Assembly: GCA_910586965.1 (NCBI GenBank)
Contig: CAJUMF010000037.1
Coordinates: 1 to 34,189 of the forward strand
DNA: 34,189 nucleotides
DNA from: an uncultured Dorea sp.
GTDB lineage: Bacteria > Bacillota > Clostridia > Lachnospirales > Lachnospiraceae
Reading direction: 5' to 3'
Shown here piece by piece: positions 1 to 7,596 of this stretch (its first letter is position 1; every line of letters begins with the position of its first letter). A program made the translations under genes and the position numbers. The notes below the pieces were generated by a model, which searched no databases, had not been told where the DNA came from, and worked only from the letters and a program-made list of their open reading frames with translations.

Positions 1-55
<55 letters not shown>

Positions 56-105
56 CTATGTAACCGGATACTATAATGACTGTACCCGGTGCCCCTGCCA
101 AGGAA

Positions 106-176
106 CTACGGATAGAGGACTCGAACCTCTACTAACAGAGTCAGAGTCTGCTGTGCTGCCATTACACCAATCCGCA
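106..176 (-). tRNA. tRNA-Gln (anticodon CTG)
   Basis: A complete cloverleaf can be folded on the minus strand. The acceptor stem pairs TGCGGAT (from 176) with ATCCGTA (to 107), followed by discriminator G at 106. The anticodon stem pairs GCAGA with TCTGT and closes the loop CTCTGAC, whose middle bases CTG read the codon CAG. The T loop contains GTTCGAGTC. CCA is not encoded. It lies upstream of the partial tRNA-Pro as part of a small tRNA cluster. Confidence 0.93.
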
Positions 177-201
177 TCGGCTGTCCTCGCGAACAAATAT
201 T

Positions 202-229
202 ATTATATCAAACATTTCCAAAAAATCAA
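202..229 (-). promoter_or_regulatory. Sigma-A promoter for the tRNA cluster
   Basis: On the minus strand there is a -35 box TTGATT (229-224), a 16-bp spacer and a -10 box TATAAT (207-202). The start of tRNA-Gln follows about 26 bases beyond the -10 box. The match to consensus and the position make this the likely promoter of the tRNA transcript. Confidence 0.7.
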
Positions 230-264
230 GTGTTTTTTTATTTTTTCTTAAATTTTTTTATTTT

Positions 265-293
265 TTGACAAGAAGCAAAAAAAAGGCTATGAT
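265..293 (+). promoter_or_regulatory. Sigma-A promoter of ddl
   Basis: A perfect -35 box TTGACA (265-270), a 17-bp spacer and a -10 box TATGAT (288-293) lie about 100 bp ahead of the ddl start codon. The predicted leader of roughly 95 nt is AT-rich and shows no convincing riboswitch or T-box structure. Confidence 0.8.
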
Positions 294-394
294 ATTTTAT
301 GTTATTATTTAGCCATCTCTTTTAAAAATACGGCATACATTATGATAATGCAATTATTATGAAGCAATGGCTTTATCTAAGAAAGGAGAACTTT

Positions 395-1462
395 ATGGCA
401 AACAAGAAAATAGCTGTGCTGTTTGGCGGGCAGTCATCTGAACATATCGTATCCTGCATGTCAGCAGCCAATGTAATCGAACAGATAGACACTGCACGTT
501 ATGAACCGCTCCTCATCGGTATCACAGAAGACGGACACTGGCTGAAGACAGATTCCCTGAAAGATGTCCGCTCCGGCGCATGGAGAGAAAGCCGGACAGA
601 AGCGATCATCTCGCCGGATGCCACAAAAAAATGTGTCATTTTGGATAACGGTTCAGAAACTACTACTGTAAAAATTGACGCAGCATTTCCGATACTGCAT
701 GGGCCTTTCGGCGAAGACGGAACTGTCCAGGGACTTTTTGAGCTGGCTCAGATTCCCTATGTGGGCTGCGGCGTACTGTCCTCTGCTGTTTCCATGGACA
801 AATTATACACAAAGATTATCGTAGACGACTTAGGTATCCGCCAGGCCGCTTATGTTCCGGTCATGAGTTGGCACATGCGGGATGACATGGACGGAACAGT
901 TAAACAAGTAGAAGATAAATTCTCCTATCCGGTATTCATCAAACCGTCAAATGCCGGGTCTTCCAGAGGGGTCAGCAAAGCGGAAAACAGAGAAGAATTA
1001 ATTGCAGGTCTTAAAGAAGCTGCCCGGCACGACCGGAAGATTCTTGTAGAAGAGATGCTCTGCGGCCACGAGATTGAGTGCGCTGTGCTTGGCGGCGGCC
1101 AGAAACCTGTGCTCTCCTCCGGTGTGGGTGAAATCCTTGCAGCCGCGGAATTCTATGATTTTGAAGCCAAATATTTCAACGAAGAGTCACGTACAGTGAT
1201 CAATCCCGAACTGCCCGAAGGTTCTGCAGTACAGGTAAAAAAAGCTGCGGAAAAGATTTTTAATGCCGTGGACGGCTATGGTCTTTCCCGCGTAGACTTT
1301 TTTGTGACCCGCGAAGGAGAAGTGATCTTCAACGAGATCAACACGATGCCCGGTTTTACTGCCATCAGCATGTACCCTATGCTGTGGGAGGCCGAAGGGG
1401 TTTCAAAAAAAGAGCTTATCAACAGACTTATTGACCTTGCATTCGAGCGTAATTTTGGATAA
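395..1462 (+). CDS. ddl: D-alanine--D-alanine ligase
   Basis: ATP-grasp ligase that joins two D-alanines in the cytoplasm to make the dipeptide at the end of the peptidoglycan stem peptide. The 355-residue protein has the normal family length. Visible motifs are FGGQSSEHIVS near the N-terminus (substrate and ATP binding), FIKPSNAGSSRGVSK in the ATP-grasp region, the loop with AKY that is typical of D-Ala-D-Ala rather than D-Ala-D-Lac ligases, and EINTMPGFT near the C-terminus (metal and ATP binding). The start at 395 is chosen because AAAGGAG sits eight bases ahead of it; an in-frame ATG at 359 has no such site and would add a non-homologous leader whose codons overlap the ribosome site. It is transcribed alone from a strong promoter. 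A D-Ala-D-Ser ligase cannot be fully excluded, but no van genes are nearby. Confidence 0.95.
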   Translation: MANKKIAVLFGGQSSEHIVSCMSAANVIEQIDTARYEPLLIGITEDGHWLKTDSLKDVRSGAWRESRTEAIISPDATKKCVILDNGSETTTVKIDAAFPILHGPFGEDGTVQGLFELAQIPYVGCGVLSSAVSMDKLYTKIIVDDLGIRQAAYVPVMSWHMRDDMDGTVKQVEDKFSYPVFIKPSNAGSSRGVSKAENREELIAGLKEAARHDRKILVEEMLCGHEIECAVLGGGQKPVLSSGVGEILAAAEFYDFEAKYFNEESRTVINPELPEGSAVQVKKAAEKIFNAVDGYGLSRVDFFVTREGEVIFNEINTMPGFTAISMYPMLWEAEGVSKKELINRLIDLAFERNFG

Positions 1463-1491
1463 TTCCCAGGGGCTCTTAAAGATTTTATTAA

Positions 1492-1545
1492 AAATCCAGC
1501 CGATACACGGGGATCACTTTTTATCCCCGTGTATCGGCTGGATTT
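1492..1545. terminator. Bidirectional intrinsic terminator between ddl and aroD
   Basis: A perfect 23-bp inverted repeat (1492-1514 with 1523-1545) closes an 8-nt loop, CACTTTTT. The outer stem is AAATCC/GGATTT and so supplies a T-rich exit on both strands. It lies between the convergent ddl and aroD genes and can stop transcription from both. Confidence 0.88.
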
Positions 1546-1556
1546 ATATTATTCTT

Positions 1557-2318
1557 CTAGAAGCTCCTATGTAGAATCTCCAATACTGTCTTCAAGTCCT
1601 CCACGTCCATCTGCCCCGGCGCTGATGCTTTTCCGGCAGAGCCGAAGGTTATGGCGGATCCAAACACTTCTCCGCACACACGGCTTATAACCCCCTTACC
1701 AGCCATAGACATAGTAATGAGCGGACGGTCTGCATATTCAGAATACATCTTTTCTGTGGCTGCCAGAAGCGTCAGCACATCCTTTGCACCCCGAGGCATC
1801 ACCGCAATCTTCAAGATATCTGCTCCGAGCTTTTGCATCCCGCGAAGCCGGGATATAATCTCTTCTTCCGCCGGCGTACCCAAAAAATCATGGTTGGACG
1901 CCACCACCTTCACTCCGCAGTTATGTGCCGTCTCAATGATAGACTTCACCACATCATTTTCAATAAAAACTTGTACATCTATCAGATCAATATATCCGCT
2001 CTCCGCTGCTTTCTGATTCAATGCAAGATATGCCTCCTGCTCAATCCCTCTCTCTCCGCCTTCTTCTGCCGTGCGAAAAGTGAACAGTATCGGCATATTT
2101 CCCAGCACTCTCCTAAGCTCTCCTGCCGTCTCCTCTACCTTTTTTATATCAAAAACATCCTCATACCAATCCGCCCGCCACTCTACAAGATCGGCACCGG
2201 CTTCACGAATATTTTTCGCGGATGATAGGATCTCTTCTCTGGGCGCTTCCGCAATAGGGGCGCAGATCTTCGGGATACCTTCCCCGATTTTTATATTTCT
2301 AACAATTACCGGATTCAT
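1557..2318 (-). CDS. aroD: 3-dehydroquinate dehydratase, type I
   Basis: Third step of the shikimate pathway: converts 3-dehydroquinate to 3-dehydroshikimate through a Schiff base. The 253-residue protein has the usual type I length. The catalytic residues are clear: His143 in ASNHDF and the Schiff-base Lys170 in ADILKIAVMP, at the same numbers as in the well-studied enterobacterial enzymes. FTFRT and the C-terminal GKASAPGQ region also match the family. The start at 2318 has GGAAGGAG seven to eight bases upstream; the longer in-frame start at 2351 has none. It stands apart from other aro genes here, as the last gene of a minus-strand series, with the terminator of the preceding gene (2441-2478) in between, so it probably has its own promoter. 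Confidence 0.95.
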   Translation of the reverse strand: MNPVIVRNIKIGEGIPKICAPIAEAPREEILSSAKNIREAGADLVEWRADWYEDVFDIKKVEETAGELRRVLGNMPILFTFRTAEEGGERGIEQEAYLALNQKAAESGYIDLIDVQVFIENDVVKSIIETAHNCGVKVVASNHDFLGTPAEEEIISRLRGMQKLGADILKIAVMPRGAKDVLTLLAATEKMYSEYADRPLITMSMAGKGVISRVCGEVFGSAITFGSAGKASAPGQMDVEDLKTVLEILHRSF

Positions 2319-2440
2319 CACAAATCTCCTTCCCGACAGATGCATCATCACACCACAGTCACATATCTGTATTATAGCAAGGTATGATTACGGTGACCAG
2401 CTTTTTATACTATCTCACCTCCAAATCCAAAATGAATATC

Positions 2441-2478
2441 AAAAAGAGAGCGTCATCGCCAGATCAAACGCTCTCTTT
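2441..2478 (-). terminator. Intrinsic terminator after the PrdA-like gene
   Basis: An 11-bp perfect stem (AAAGAGAGCGT at 2443-2453 with its complement at 2468-2478) has a 14-nt loop and is followed on the minus strand by TTTTTGAT. It sits 37 bp beyond the stop codon of the gene at 2515-2916. Confidence 0.85.
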
Positions 2479-2514
2479 CTCTAAATAATACCGTGATCAG
2501 CCTATGCCAGACTT

Positions 2515-2916
2515 CTATATCGGCAGCTCCAGATAGATATCTTTTCCTTCCTTTATAGAAATCACCACTTTACCGGTCCTGACTGTCGTCACCACGCCTT
2601 CTACGCTCCCGCTTACTGCAGGCACTTCTTCTGCCTCTGCTTCCTCTTCCGGCTCTTCTGCCGCTTCCATAATTCCGTCAACATTGTCCGTGGTCAGCGG
2701 GCAGAGAGAATCGCTTGTCTTTGTCAGTTTCGCCCCAAGTACCTGAGAGATCGTCAGGCATCCGTCCAGATTAAGCAACCCTGAATCTACCAGTTCGTCA
2801 AAGATTGCCGGGTCTTCAAGATTAGCAGGCTCAATTGTAATACCTGCTTCTGCTCTGCAGCATAATACGGCAGGATCATTTGCATGCGCTTTCGCGGTTT
2901 CTGCTGTAATGGACAT
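2515..2916 (-). CDS. Orphan protein resembling the N-terminal domain of D-proline reductase PrdA
   Basis: A 133-residue acidic soluble protein. Its N-terminal stretch (MSITAETAKAHANDPAVLCC, then EDPAIF, DSGLL, GAKLTKT, PLTTDNV) resembles, as I recall it, the start of the PrdA proprotein of clostridial D-proline reductase. Its C-terminal end (GKVVISIKEGKDIYLELPI) resembles the short beta segment that follows the acidic linker in PrdA. A Glu-rich linker (about residues 86-98) joins the two. The rest of PrdA, including the site where the pyruvoyl group forms, is absent, and no prdB or other reductase gene is nearby. The start at 2916 is eight bases after AGGAGG; an ATG at 2922 is too close to it. 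Function is unknown. The two adjacent cysteines at about positions 19-20 may bind metal or be redox active, but that is speculation. Confidence 0.6.
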   Translation of the reverse strand: MSITAETAKAHANDPAVLCCRAEAGITIEPANLEDPAIFDELVDSGLLNLDGCLTISQVLGAKLTKTSDSLCPLTTDNVDGIMEAAEEPEEEAEAEEVPAVSGSVEGVVTTVRTGKVVISIKEGKDIYLELPI

Positions 2917-3038
2917 ACACATTACCTCCTCTTATCTATACGTTACTTTCAGTATATCCCTCACAATGCATAATTTCCAATTGATTTTCCACATGAATAT
3001 ATAGATTGTTTCTATATATCGGATTATGCTTTTTGGCG

Positions 3039-4253
3039 CTACAATTTCTTAATCCGCTCAATTGCCTCCACTGTGTTTTCATAGCTTCCAAAAGCGGTCA
3101 GCCTGAAATAACCTTCACCGCTCGGGCCAAAACCAGAGCCAGGCGTACCGACTACATTTGCCCTCTCAAGTAAATAATCGAAAAATTGCCAGGACGTCAT
3201 GCCTTTAGGCGTCTCAAGCCAAATGTAGGGGGCGTTCACTCCGCCCGAAACATTATATCCTGCACTTTTTAATCCTTCGTAGATAACCTTCGCATTTTTC
3301 ATATAACCGGCAATCTGCTCTTTAAGCTGAACCTTTCCCGCCTCGGAATACACAGCTTCGCCGGCTTTCTGCACGATATAGGGCGCCCCGTTGTACTTCG
3401 TCCCGTGCCTGCGCGCCCACAGAGAATGAAGCGTCACATCTCCGGCTTTCAGATCCTTCGGGATTACTGTCGCGCCGAGCCTTACACCGGTAAAGCCTGC
3501 GTTTTTCGAGAAGCTTCTAAGTTCGATGGCACAACTTCTCGCGCCCTCGCATTCGTAGATGGTATGTGGTACATTCTCTTCGGAGATGTATGCCTCGTAA
3601 GCGGCATCGTAGATGATCACCGCGCCGGCTTTGTTGGCGTAATCCACCCACTCCTGGAGCTGCGCTTTCGTGATGGTGGAACCTGTAGGGTTATTTGGAA
3701 AACATAAGTAGATAATATCCGGTCTCTCTTTCGGAAGTTCCGGAGCAAAGTCTGTCTCCTTCGTACAGGGCATATAGATGACATCACTCCAAGTTTCACT
3801 CTTTTCATCATAAGTCCCGATGCGCCCTGCCATAACGTTCGTATCTACGTATACTGGATAGACCGGATCACACACGGCGATCTTATTATCCTTTGCGAAT
3901 ATCTCCTGGATATTGCCGGAGTCACATTTTGCCCCGTCGGAGATAAATATCTCGTCTGCCCTAATGTCACATCCTCTGTCCTGGTAATCATTCTTCGCCA
4001 TGGCGCTTCTTAAAAATTCATAGCCGAGATCTGGCGCATACCCGCGAAAAGTCTCTGCGTGCGCCATCTCATCCACCGCACTGTGCAGGCTTTCGATAAT
4101 GGCAGGAGCTAAAGGCTTCGTCACATCACCAATCCCCAGCCGGATGATCCGCTTGTCCGGATTCACCTCTGTATATGCTGCTACTTTTTTTCCGATGGTG
4201 GAGAAAAGATAACTCCCCGGCAGTTTCAGATAATCTTCATTTACTTTAAACAT
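3039..4253 (-). CDS. dapL: LL-diaminopimelate aminotransferase
   Basis: PLP enzyme that converts tetrahydrodipicolinate directly to LL-diaminopimelate with glutamate as amino donor, bypassing the acylated intermediates of DapD, DapC and DapE. The 404 residues match the DapL family length. Seen in the sequence: LGIGDVTKPL at about 39-48, FRGYAPDLGYEFLR, ISDGAKCD, FPNNPTGS at about 185-192 and SFSKNAGFTGVRLG, where Lys250 is the PLP Schiff-base lysine. It lies 41 bp downstream of dapF, which acts next in the pathway, and the two are very likely co-transcribed. Presence of DapL is typical of Clostridia that lack dapD, dapC and dapE. Confidence 0.97.
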   Translation of the reverse strand: MFKVNEDYLKLPGSYLFSTIGKKVAAYTEVNPDKRIIRLGIGDVTKPLAPAIIESLHSAVDEMAHAETFRGYAPDLGYEFLRSAMAKNDYQDRGCDIRADEIFISDGAKCDSGNIQEIFAKDNKIAVCDPVYPVYVDTNVMAGRIGTYDEKSETWSDVIYMPCTKETDFAPELPKERPDIIYLCFPNNPTGSTITKAQLQEWVDYANKAGAVIIYDAAYEAYISEENVPHTIYECEGARSCAIELRSFSKNAGFTGVRLGATVIPKDLKAGDVTLHSLWARRHGTKYNGAPYIVQKAGEAVYSEAGKVQLKEQIAGYMKNAKVIYEGLKSAGYNVSGGVNAPYIWLETPKGMTSWQFFDYLLERANVVGTPGSGFGPSGEGYFRLTAFGSYENTVEAIERIKKL

Positions 4254-4294
4254 CTTCCCAAATTCCTCCTGATCTTAAATCTTATCTCGCAATT

Positions 4295-5137
4295 CTATAT
4301 CTCAATCTCTCCGTCAAATACAACGGTTGCGGGGCCTGTCATATAGACTACATCCGCTTCCCTGTCCCATTCAATCTCAAGTTCCCCGCCCAAAAGCTTC
4401 ACTGTCACCGTATCCTCGGTCAGGCCGTTCAATATGCAAGACACTGCTGCCGCACATGCCCCTGTCCCGCAGGCAAGGGTCTCGCCGGAGCCTCTCTCCC
4501 ACACCCGCATCTGCACCGTGTGTCTGTCTAGTACTTTGACGAATTCCGTGTTGACACGGTTTGGGAATCTTTTATGATTCTCGAATTTCGGCCCTATTTT
4601 CTCAATATCAAGGCCGTTCACGTCATCCACATAGATGACCGCATGGGGATTGCCCATGGAAATACCTGTCATACGGTACTCTCGCCCGTCCACCAGGATC
4701 GGCGCATCGATAACCTCCTCATCTTCCGGGTTTCCAGGCACGATCGGGATAAGCTTCGGGGCAAGTACGGGCTTCCCCATGTTCACCCGGATAAGCTCAG
4801 CTTTTCCATTCTTCACTGTCAGATCCAAGTACTTTATACCGCCAAGAGTTTCCACCGATATGCTCGTCTTATCGGTCAGGCCGTAATCATAGACATATTT
4901 GGCTACGCAGCGGATACCGTTGCCGCACATTTCCCCCCGGGAGCCGTCTGCATTGTACATCTCCATCTCAAAATCTGCCCGTTTTGACGGATTGATCATG
5001 ATCAATCCGTCAGAACCAATTCCAAAATGTCTGTCACTTACAAATCTCGCCGCCGCCGCCGGATTTTTAATACGCTCTTTGAAACAATCCACATAGACGT
5101 AATCATTTCCAAGACCATGCATTTTTGTAAATTTCAT
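4295..5137 (-). CDS. dapF: Diaminopimelate epimerase
   Basis: PLP-independent epimerase that turns LL-diaminopimelate into meso-diaminopimelate for peptidoglycan and lysine. The 280-residue product has the two-cysteine active site: Cys71 in GEMCGNGIRC and Cys223 in LACGTGACAA. The N-terminal KMHGLGNDYV and the GNPHAVIYV segment are also family signatures. The start at 5137 is preceded by GGAGG at eight bases; a longer reading frame would need a TTG start inside that site. It sits between the ANTAR regulator and dapL in the same direction. The 70-bp gap to the regulator holds a small CCGGA/TCCGG hairpin without a T-run, so read-through from the glnA operon is possible. Confidence 0.97.
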   Translation of the reverse strand: MKFTKMHGLGNDYVYVDCFKERIKNPAAAARFVSDRHFGIGSDGLIMINPSKRADFEMEMYNADGSRGEMCGNGIRCVAKYVYDYGLTDKTSISVETLGGIKYLDLTVKNGKAELIRVNMGKPVLAPKLIPIVPGNPEDEEVIDAPILVDGREYRMTGISMGNPHAVIYVDDVNGLDIEKIGPKFENHKRFPNRVNTEFVKVLDRHTVQMRVWERGSGETLACGTGACAAAVSCILNGLTEDTVTVKLLGGELEIEWDREADVVYMTGPATVVFDGEIEI

Positions 5138-5207
5138 CCTTCTTTCCTCCAAATCTGTTTCTTGTTATTTTTTATCGCTTCTTATACTCCGTCCCCGGAA
5201 TATCCGG

Positions 5208-5753
5208 TTATGACATTACACTGAGAACCATCTCCGCTGTCTCTGCCATATTCGTTCCGCTGTCCATACTGCATTTCTGAATATATCTGTGAGCCTCCTC
5301 CTCAGACATATGATTGCGCTCCATCAACAATTCCTTTGCCTGTTTGATCAACGCCTGCTGCTTTGGATCTCTTTTTCCTGCCTCCTGCTTTCTCCTCCTT
5401 CGCTTCCGTTCAAGGTTCGTAAGCATCATTTCCATCGTATTGATAAAATCGTAAACCTTCAGAGGCATCGACAGCCCGATTACCCCCTCTGCATCCCCGT
5501 CACTCCATTTGTCCGGGGATGCCAAAAGCAGCATCTCAAATTCCTTGGGAAGATATTCCCGCAGTTCCGTATACATCATATCCTTTAATTTGTATCCACA
5601 GATAACAATTCCTTCATCAACACTGTCTGCATAATGAGCTGCCTGTGCGCCGCTCGTGCACACCCCGGTAACAGCCATACCATTTCTCACCAGCAGATTC
5701 CGGATATTGGCGGCGTTGTCCTTATTTGGAAATACAACGATAATACCAACCAA
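5208..5753 (-). CDS. ANTAR-domain RNA-binding antiterminator with a degenerate receiver
   Basis: A 181-residue protein with an N-terminal CheY-like fold (about 1-115), a basic linker (about 115-130, rich in Arg and Lys) and a C-terminal ANTAR domain (about 130-181, with QAKELLMERNHMSEEEAH and the following helix). ANTAR proteins bind twin hexaloop hairpins in leader RNA and prevent formation of an overlapping terminator. The receiver appears unable to be phosphorylated in the usual way: the segment where the acceptor Asp should be reads GIVICGYKL, and the N-terminal acidic pair is replaced by FPNKDN. It is encoded 45 bp after glnA, and the glnA leader contains a fitting target. The start is TTG at 5753, behind a GGGGGTGAGG ribosome site. 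How the nitrogen signal reaches it is unknown. Confidence 0.88.
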   Translation of the reverse strand: MVGIIVVFPNKDNAANIRNLLVRNGMAVTGVCTSGAQAAHYADSVDEGIVICGYKLKDMMYTELREYLPKEFEMLLLASPDKWSDGDAEGVIGLSMPLKVYDFINTMEMMLTNLERKRRRRKQEAGKRDPKQQALIKQAKELLMERNHMSEEEAHRYIQKCSMDSGTNMAETAEMVLSVMS

Positions 5754-5798
5754 TTCCTCACCCCCTGTTTCTTTTACCGATGCAACATAAAAAAGGGG

Positions 5799-7130
5799 CT
5801 AGATTCTTTGCAAGTATCTGGAAAGCTCCCATTCCGTAACCTGTGAGCTGTACTCTGCATATTCCTTTTTCTTGGCTCTCAGGTATTTTTTAGAAAGATC
5901 CTCGCCGAGAACATTCTGTATATAGTCATCTTCCTGAAACGCTCTTGCCGCCTCTTTAAGACTTCCCGGAAGTTCCTCTATCTTTGCTGCTCTGCGCGCT
6001 TCTTCCGACATTTCGAATACATTACCGTCGATACTGTCCGGCGGCATGATCTTATTCCTGATTCCGTCGAGTCCTGCCGCGAGACAGACTGCAAGCGCCA
6101 GATACGGGTTTGCCGAAGGGTCCGGACTCCTCAGCTCAATCCTCGTAGACTCTCCCCTCGTACCTGGTATGCGGATAAGGGGCGTGCGGTTCTTTGCTGA
6201 CCAAGCAATATAAACCGGCGCTTCATATCCCGGGATCAACCGTTTGTAGGAATTGACCATCGGATTAGTGATAAAGCTAATAGCTTTCATATGGCTCATA
6301 ATCCCTCCGATAAAATAATATCCTTCCCTGCTGATTCCATTTACATCTTTGTCATCCCTGAACACGTTCACTCCATCTCTTTTCAGGGACATATTGATAT
6401 GCATACCTGAACCGTTAATTCCGTATTTGGGTTTCGGCATAAATGTAGCGTGCAGACCATGGCGTTTGGCAATTGTCTTGACAACCAGTTTAAAAGTCAT
6501 AATATTGTCTGCTGTAGCAAGTGCCTCGTCATACTGAAAATCAATCTCATGCTGTGCCGGTGCAACTTCATGATGTGACGCCTCAATCACAAATCCCATA
6601 TCCTCCAATGTCAGCACCATGTCACGCCTTGCATTCTCTCCAAGATCCAAAGGCCCCAGATCAAAATATCCCGCATGTTCATGGGAAATTGTTGTAGGCT
6701 GTCCATCCTCATCTGTATGGAACAGGAAAAATTCACATTCCGGACCCACATCAAAAATATATCCCATCTCTTTCGCCTCTGCCAGAACCCTTTTCAAAAT
6801 ATATCTCGGATCACTTTCAAATGCTGTCCGGTCAGCCTTATAGACGTCACAGATAAGTCTTGCGACTTTCCCTTGCTGCGGCCTCCACGGAAAGATCTCA
6901 AAAGTATTGAAATCCGGGTAGAGATACATATCCGAATCCTCAATCCTTGCAAATCCCTCTATGGAAGAACCGTCAAATATAACTTGATTATCCAGTGCCT
7001 TCTCAAGCTGATTCGCCGTGACTGCAATATTTTTCATCGTCCCGAAAATATCGGTAAACTGCAGGCGGATAAATCCCACATCTTCTTCCTTTGCCATCCG
7101 CAGGATATCCTCTCTCGTAAACTGATTCAT
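5799..7130 (-). CDS. glnA: Glutamine synthetase type I
   Basis: Makes glutamine from glutamate, ammonia and ATP; main ammonia-assimilating enzyme, a dodecamer in the cytoplasm. The 443-residue length and sequence fit the short GSI-alpha group found in Bacillota. Seen: FDGSSIEGF, ECEFFLF (metal ligands), NGSGMHIN (ATP and metal site), NSYKRLIPGYEAP (glutamate site), RIPG and RIELRSPDPSANPYL. The adenylylation Tyr region of proteobacterial enzymes is not recognisable, so control is probably by leader RNA and feedback. The ATG at 7130 follows GAGGAGG by seven bases. It lies behind an attenuator (7145-7213) and a small membrane-protein gene, and in front of the ANTAR gene. Confidence 0.97.
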   Translation of the reverse strand: MNQFTREDILRMAKEEDVGFIRLQFTDIFGTMKNIAVTANQLEKALDNQVIFDGSSIEGFARIEDSDMYLYPDFNTFEIFPWRPQQGKVARLICDVYKADRTAFESDPRYILKRVLAEAKEMGYIFDVGPECEFFLFHTDEDGQPTTISHEHAGYFDLGPLDLGENARRDMVLTLEDMGFVIEASHHEVAPAQHEIDFQYDEALATADNIMTFKLVVKTIAKRHGLHATFMPKPKYGINGSGMHINMSLKRDGVNVFRDDKDVNGISREGYYFIGGIMSHMKAISFITNPMVNSYKRLIPGYEAPVYIAWSAKNRTPLIRIPGTRGESTRIELRSPDPSANPYLALAVCLAAGLDGIRNKIMPPDSIDGNVFEMSEEARRAAKIEELPGSLKEAARAFQEDDYIQNVLGEDLSKKYLRAKKKEYAEYSSQVTEWELSRYLQRI

Positions 7131-7144
7131 CACAATTCCTCCTC

Positions 7145-7213
7145 AAAAAACGGGCGCTCTCATACAAGGATGAGAACGCCTTTGTTCGCATGTACTAATA
7201 CCGTTTTAATTAC
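7145..7213 (-). promoter_or_regulatory. ANTAR-type antitermination leader of glnA (hexaloop hairpins plus terminator)
   Basis: On the minus strand, hairpin P2 (7191-7170) pairs ATGCGAAC with GTTCTCAT (one C-T mismatch) around the six-base loop AAAGGC, with A at loop position 1 and G at position 4, the known ANTAR signature. Its 3' part is also the left arm of an intrinsic terminator: GGCGTTCTCAT (7180-7170), loop CCTTGT, ATGAGAGCGCC (7163-7153), then CG and TTTTTT (7150-7145). The two folds exclude each other. A weaker P1 (7213-7192) can be drawn with two bulged A residues and loop ACGGTA, again A at 1 and G at 4, and it overlaps the stop codon of the upstream gene. The glnA ribosome site follows at once. 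Confidence 0.8.
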
Positions 7214-7443
7214 TCTTCATCTTCGTCGTCATCGTCTAACCAGTAATCATCTTCAATCTGATTATAGACATTGCCATTATGGCTGCCGCAGATAATGCCT
7301 CTCTTAACTGGCGCCAAAAGAAACCCTTTAATCACTCCGAACATCACACAGCATAATATCACTAATATCTTTTCCGACATCGTCCAATCTCTTTTAAAGA
7401 AATCCTTGATTGATATCCACATGTTTTCCAAACATTCCAACAT
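7210..7443 (-). CDS. Small single-span membrane protein with acidic tail, upstream of glnA
   Basis: A 77-residue protein of unknown function. It has an amphipathic N-terminus (LENMWISIKDFFKRDW), one hydrophobic segment (about residues 24-45, ILVILCCVMFGVIKGFLLAP), a short basic stretch and a C-terminal tail of mostly Asp and Glu. The start at 7443 lies eight bases after AAGGAGG; the ATG six bases upstream is too close. It reads directly into the glnA attenuator, whose first hairpin overlaps its stop codon, so the two genes are probably one operon. A TATAAT lies at 7482-7477, but with a poor -35 box. Role unknown; a link to ammonium or glutamine metabolism is suggested only by position. Confidence 0.7.
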   Translation of the reverse strand: MLECLENMWISIKDFFKRDWTMSEKILVILCCVMFGVIKGFLLAPVKRGIICGSHNGNVYNQIEDDYWLDDDDEDEE

Positions 7444-7526
7444 ATGCATGTCCTCCTTTTGCGAATGTTTTTTCTTATTATATACCAAAGCGAGAGAAAA
7501 TAAAAGATTTTACACAAAATTTCTAA

Positions 7527-7555
7527 TTGAAAAACCGACCACGCTCTGATACAAT
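7527..7555 (+). promoter_or_regulatory. Sigma-A promoter of pduL
   Basis: A -35 box TTGAAA (7527-7532), a 17-bp spacer and a -10 box TACAAT (7550-7555) lie some 40 bp ahead of the pduL start codon, in the region shared with the divergent glnA operon. Confidence 0.75.
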
Positions 7556-7596
7556 ATTTAATACTATGTGCATAAACTTTAGAAAGGTGATATATC

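Noticed and set aside
5150..5207. CCGGA/TCCGG hairpin between the ANTAR gene and dapF as a terminator
   Set aside because: The stem is only 5 bp with a 3-nt loop and no T-run follows.
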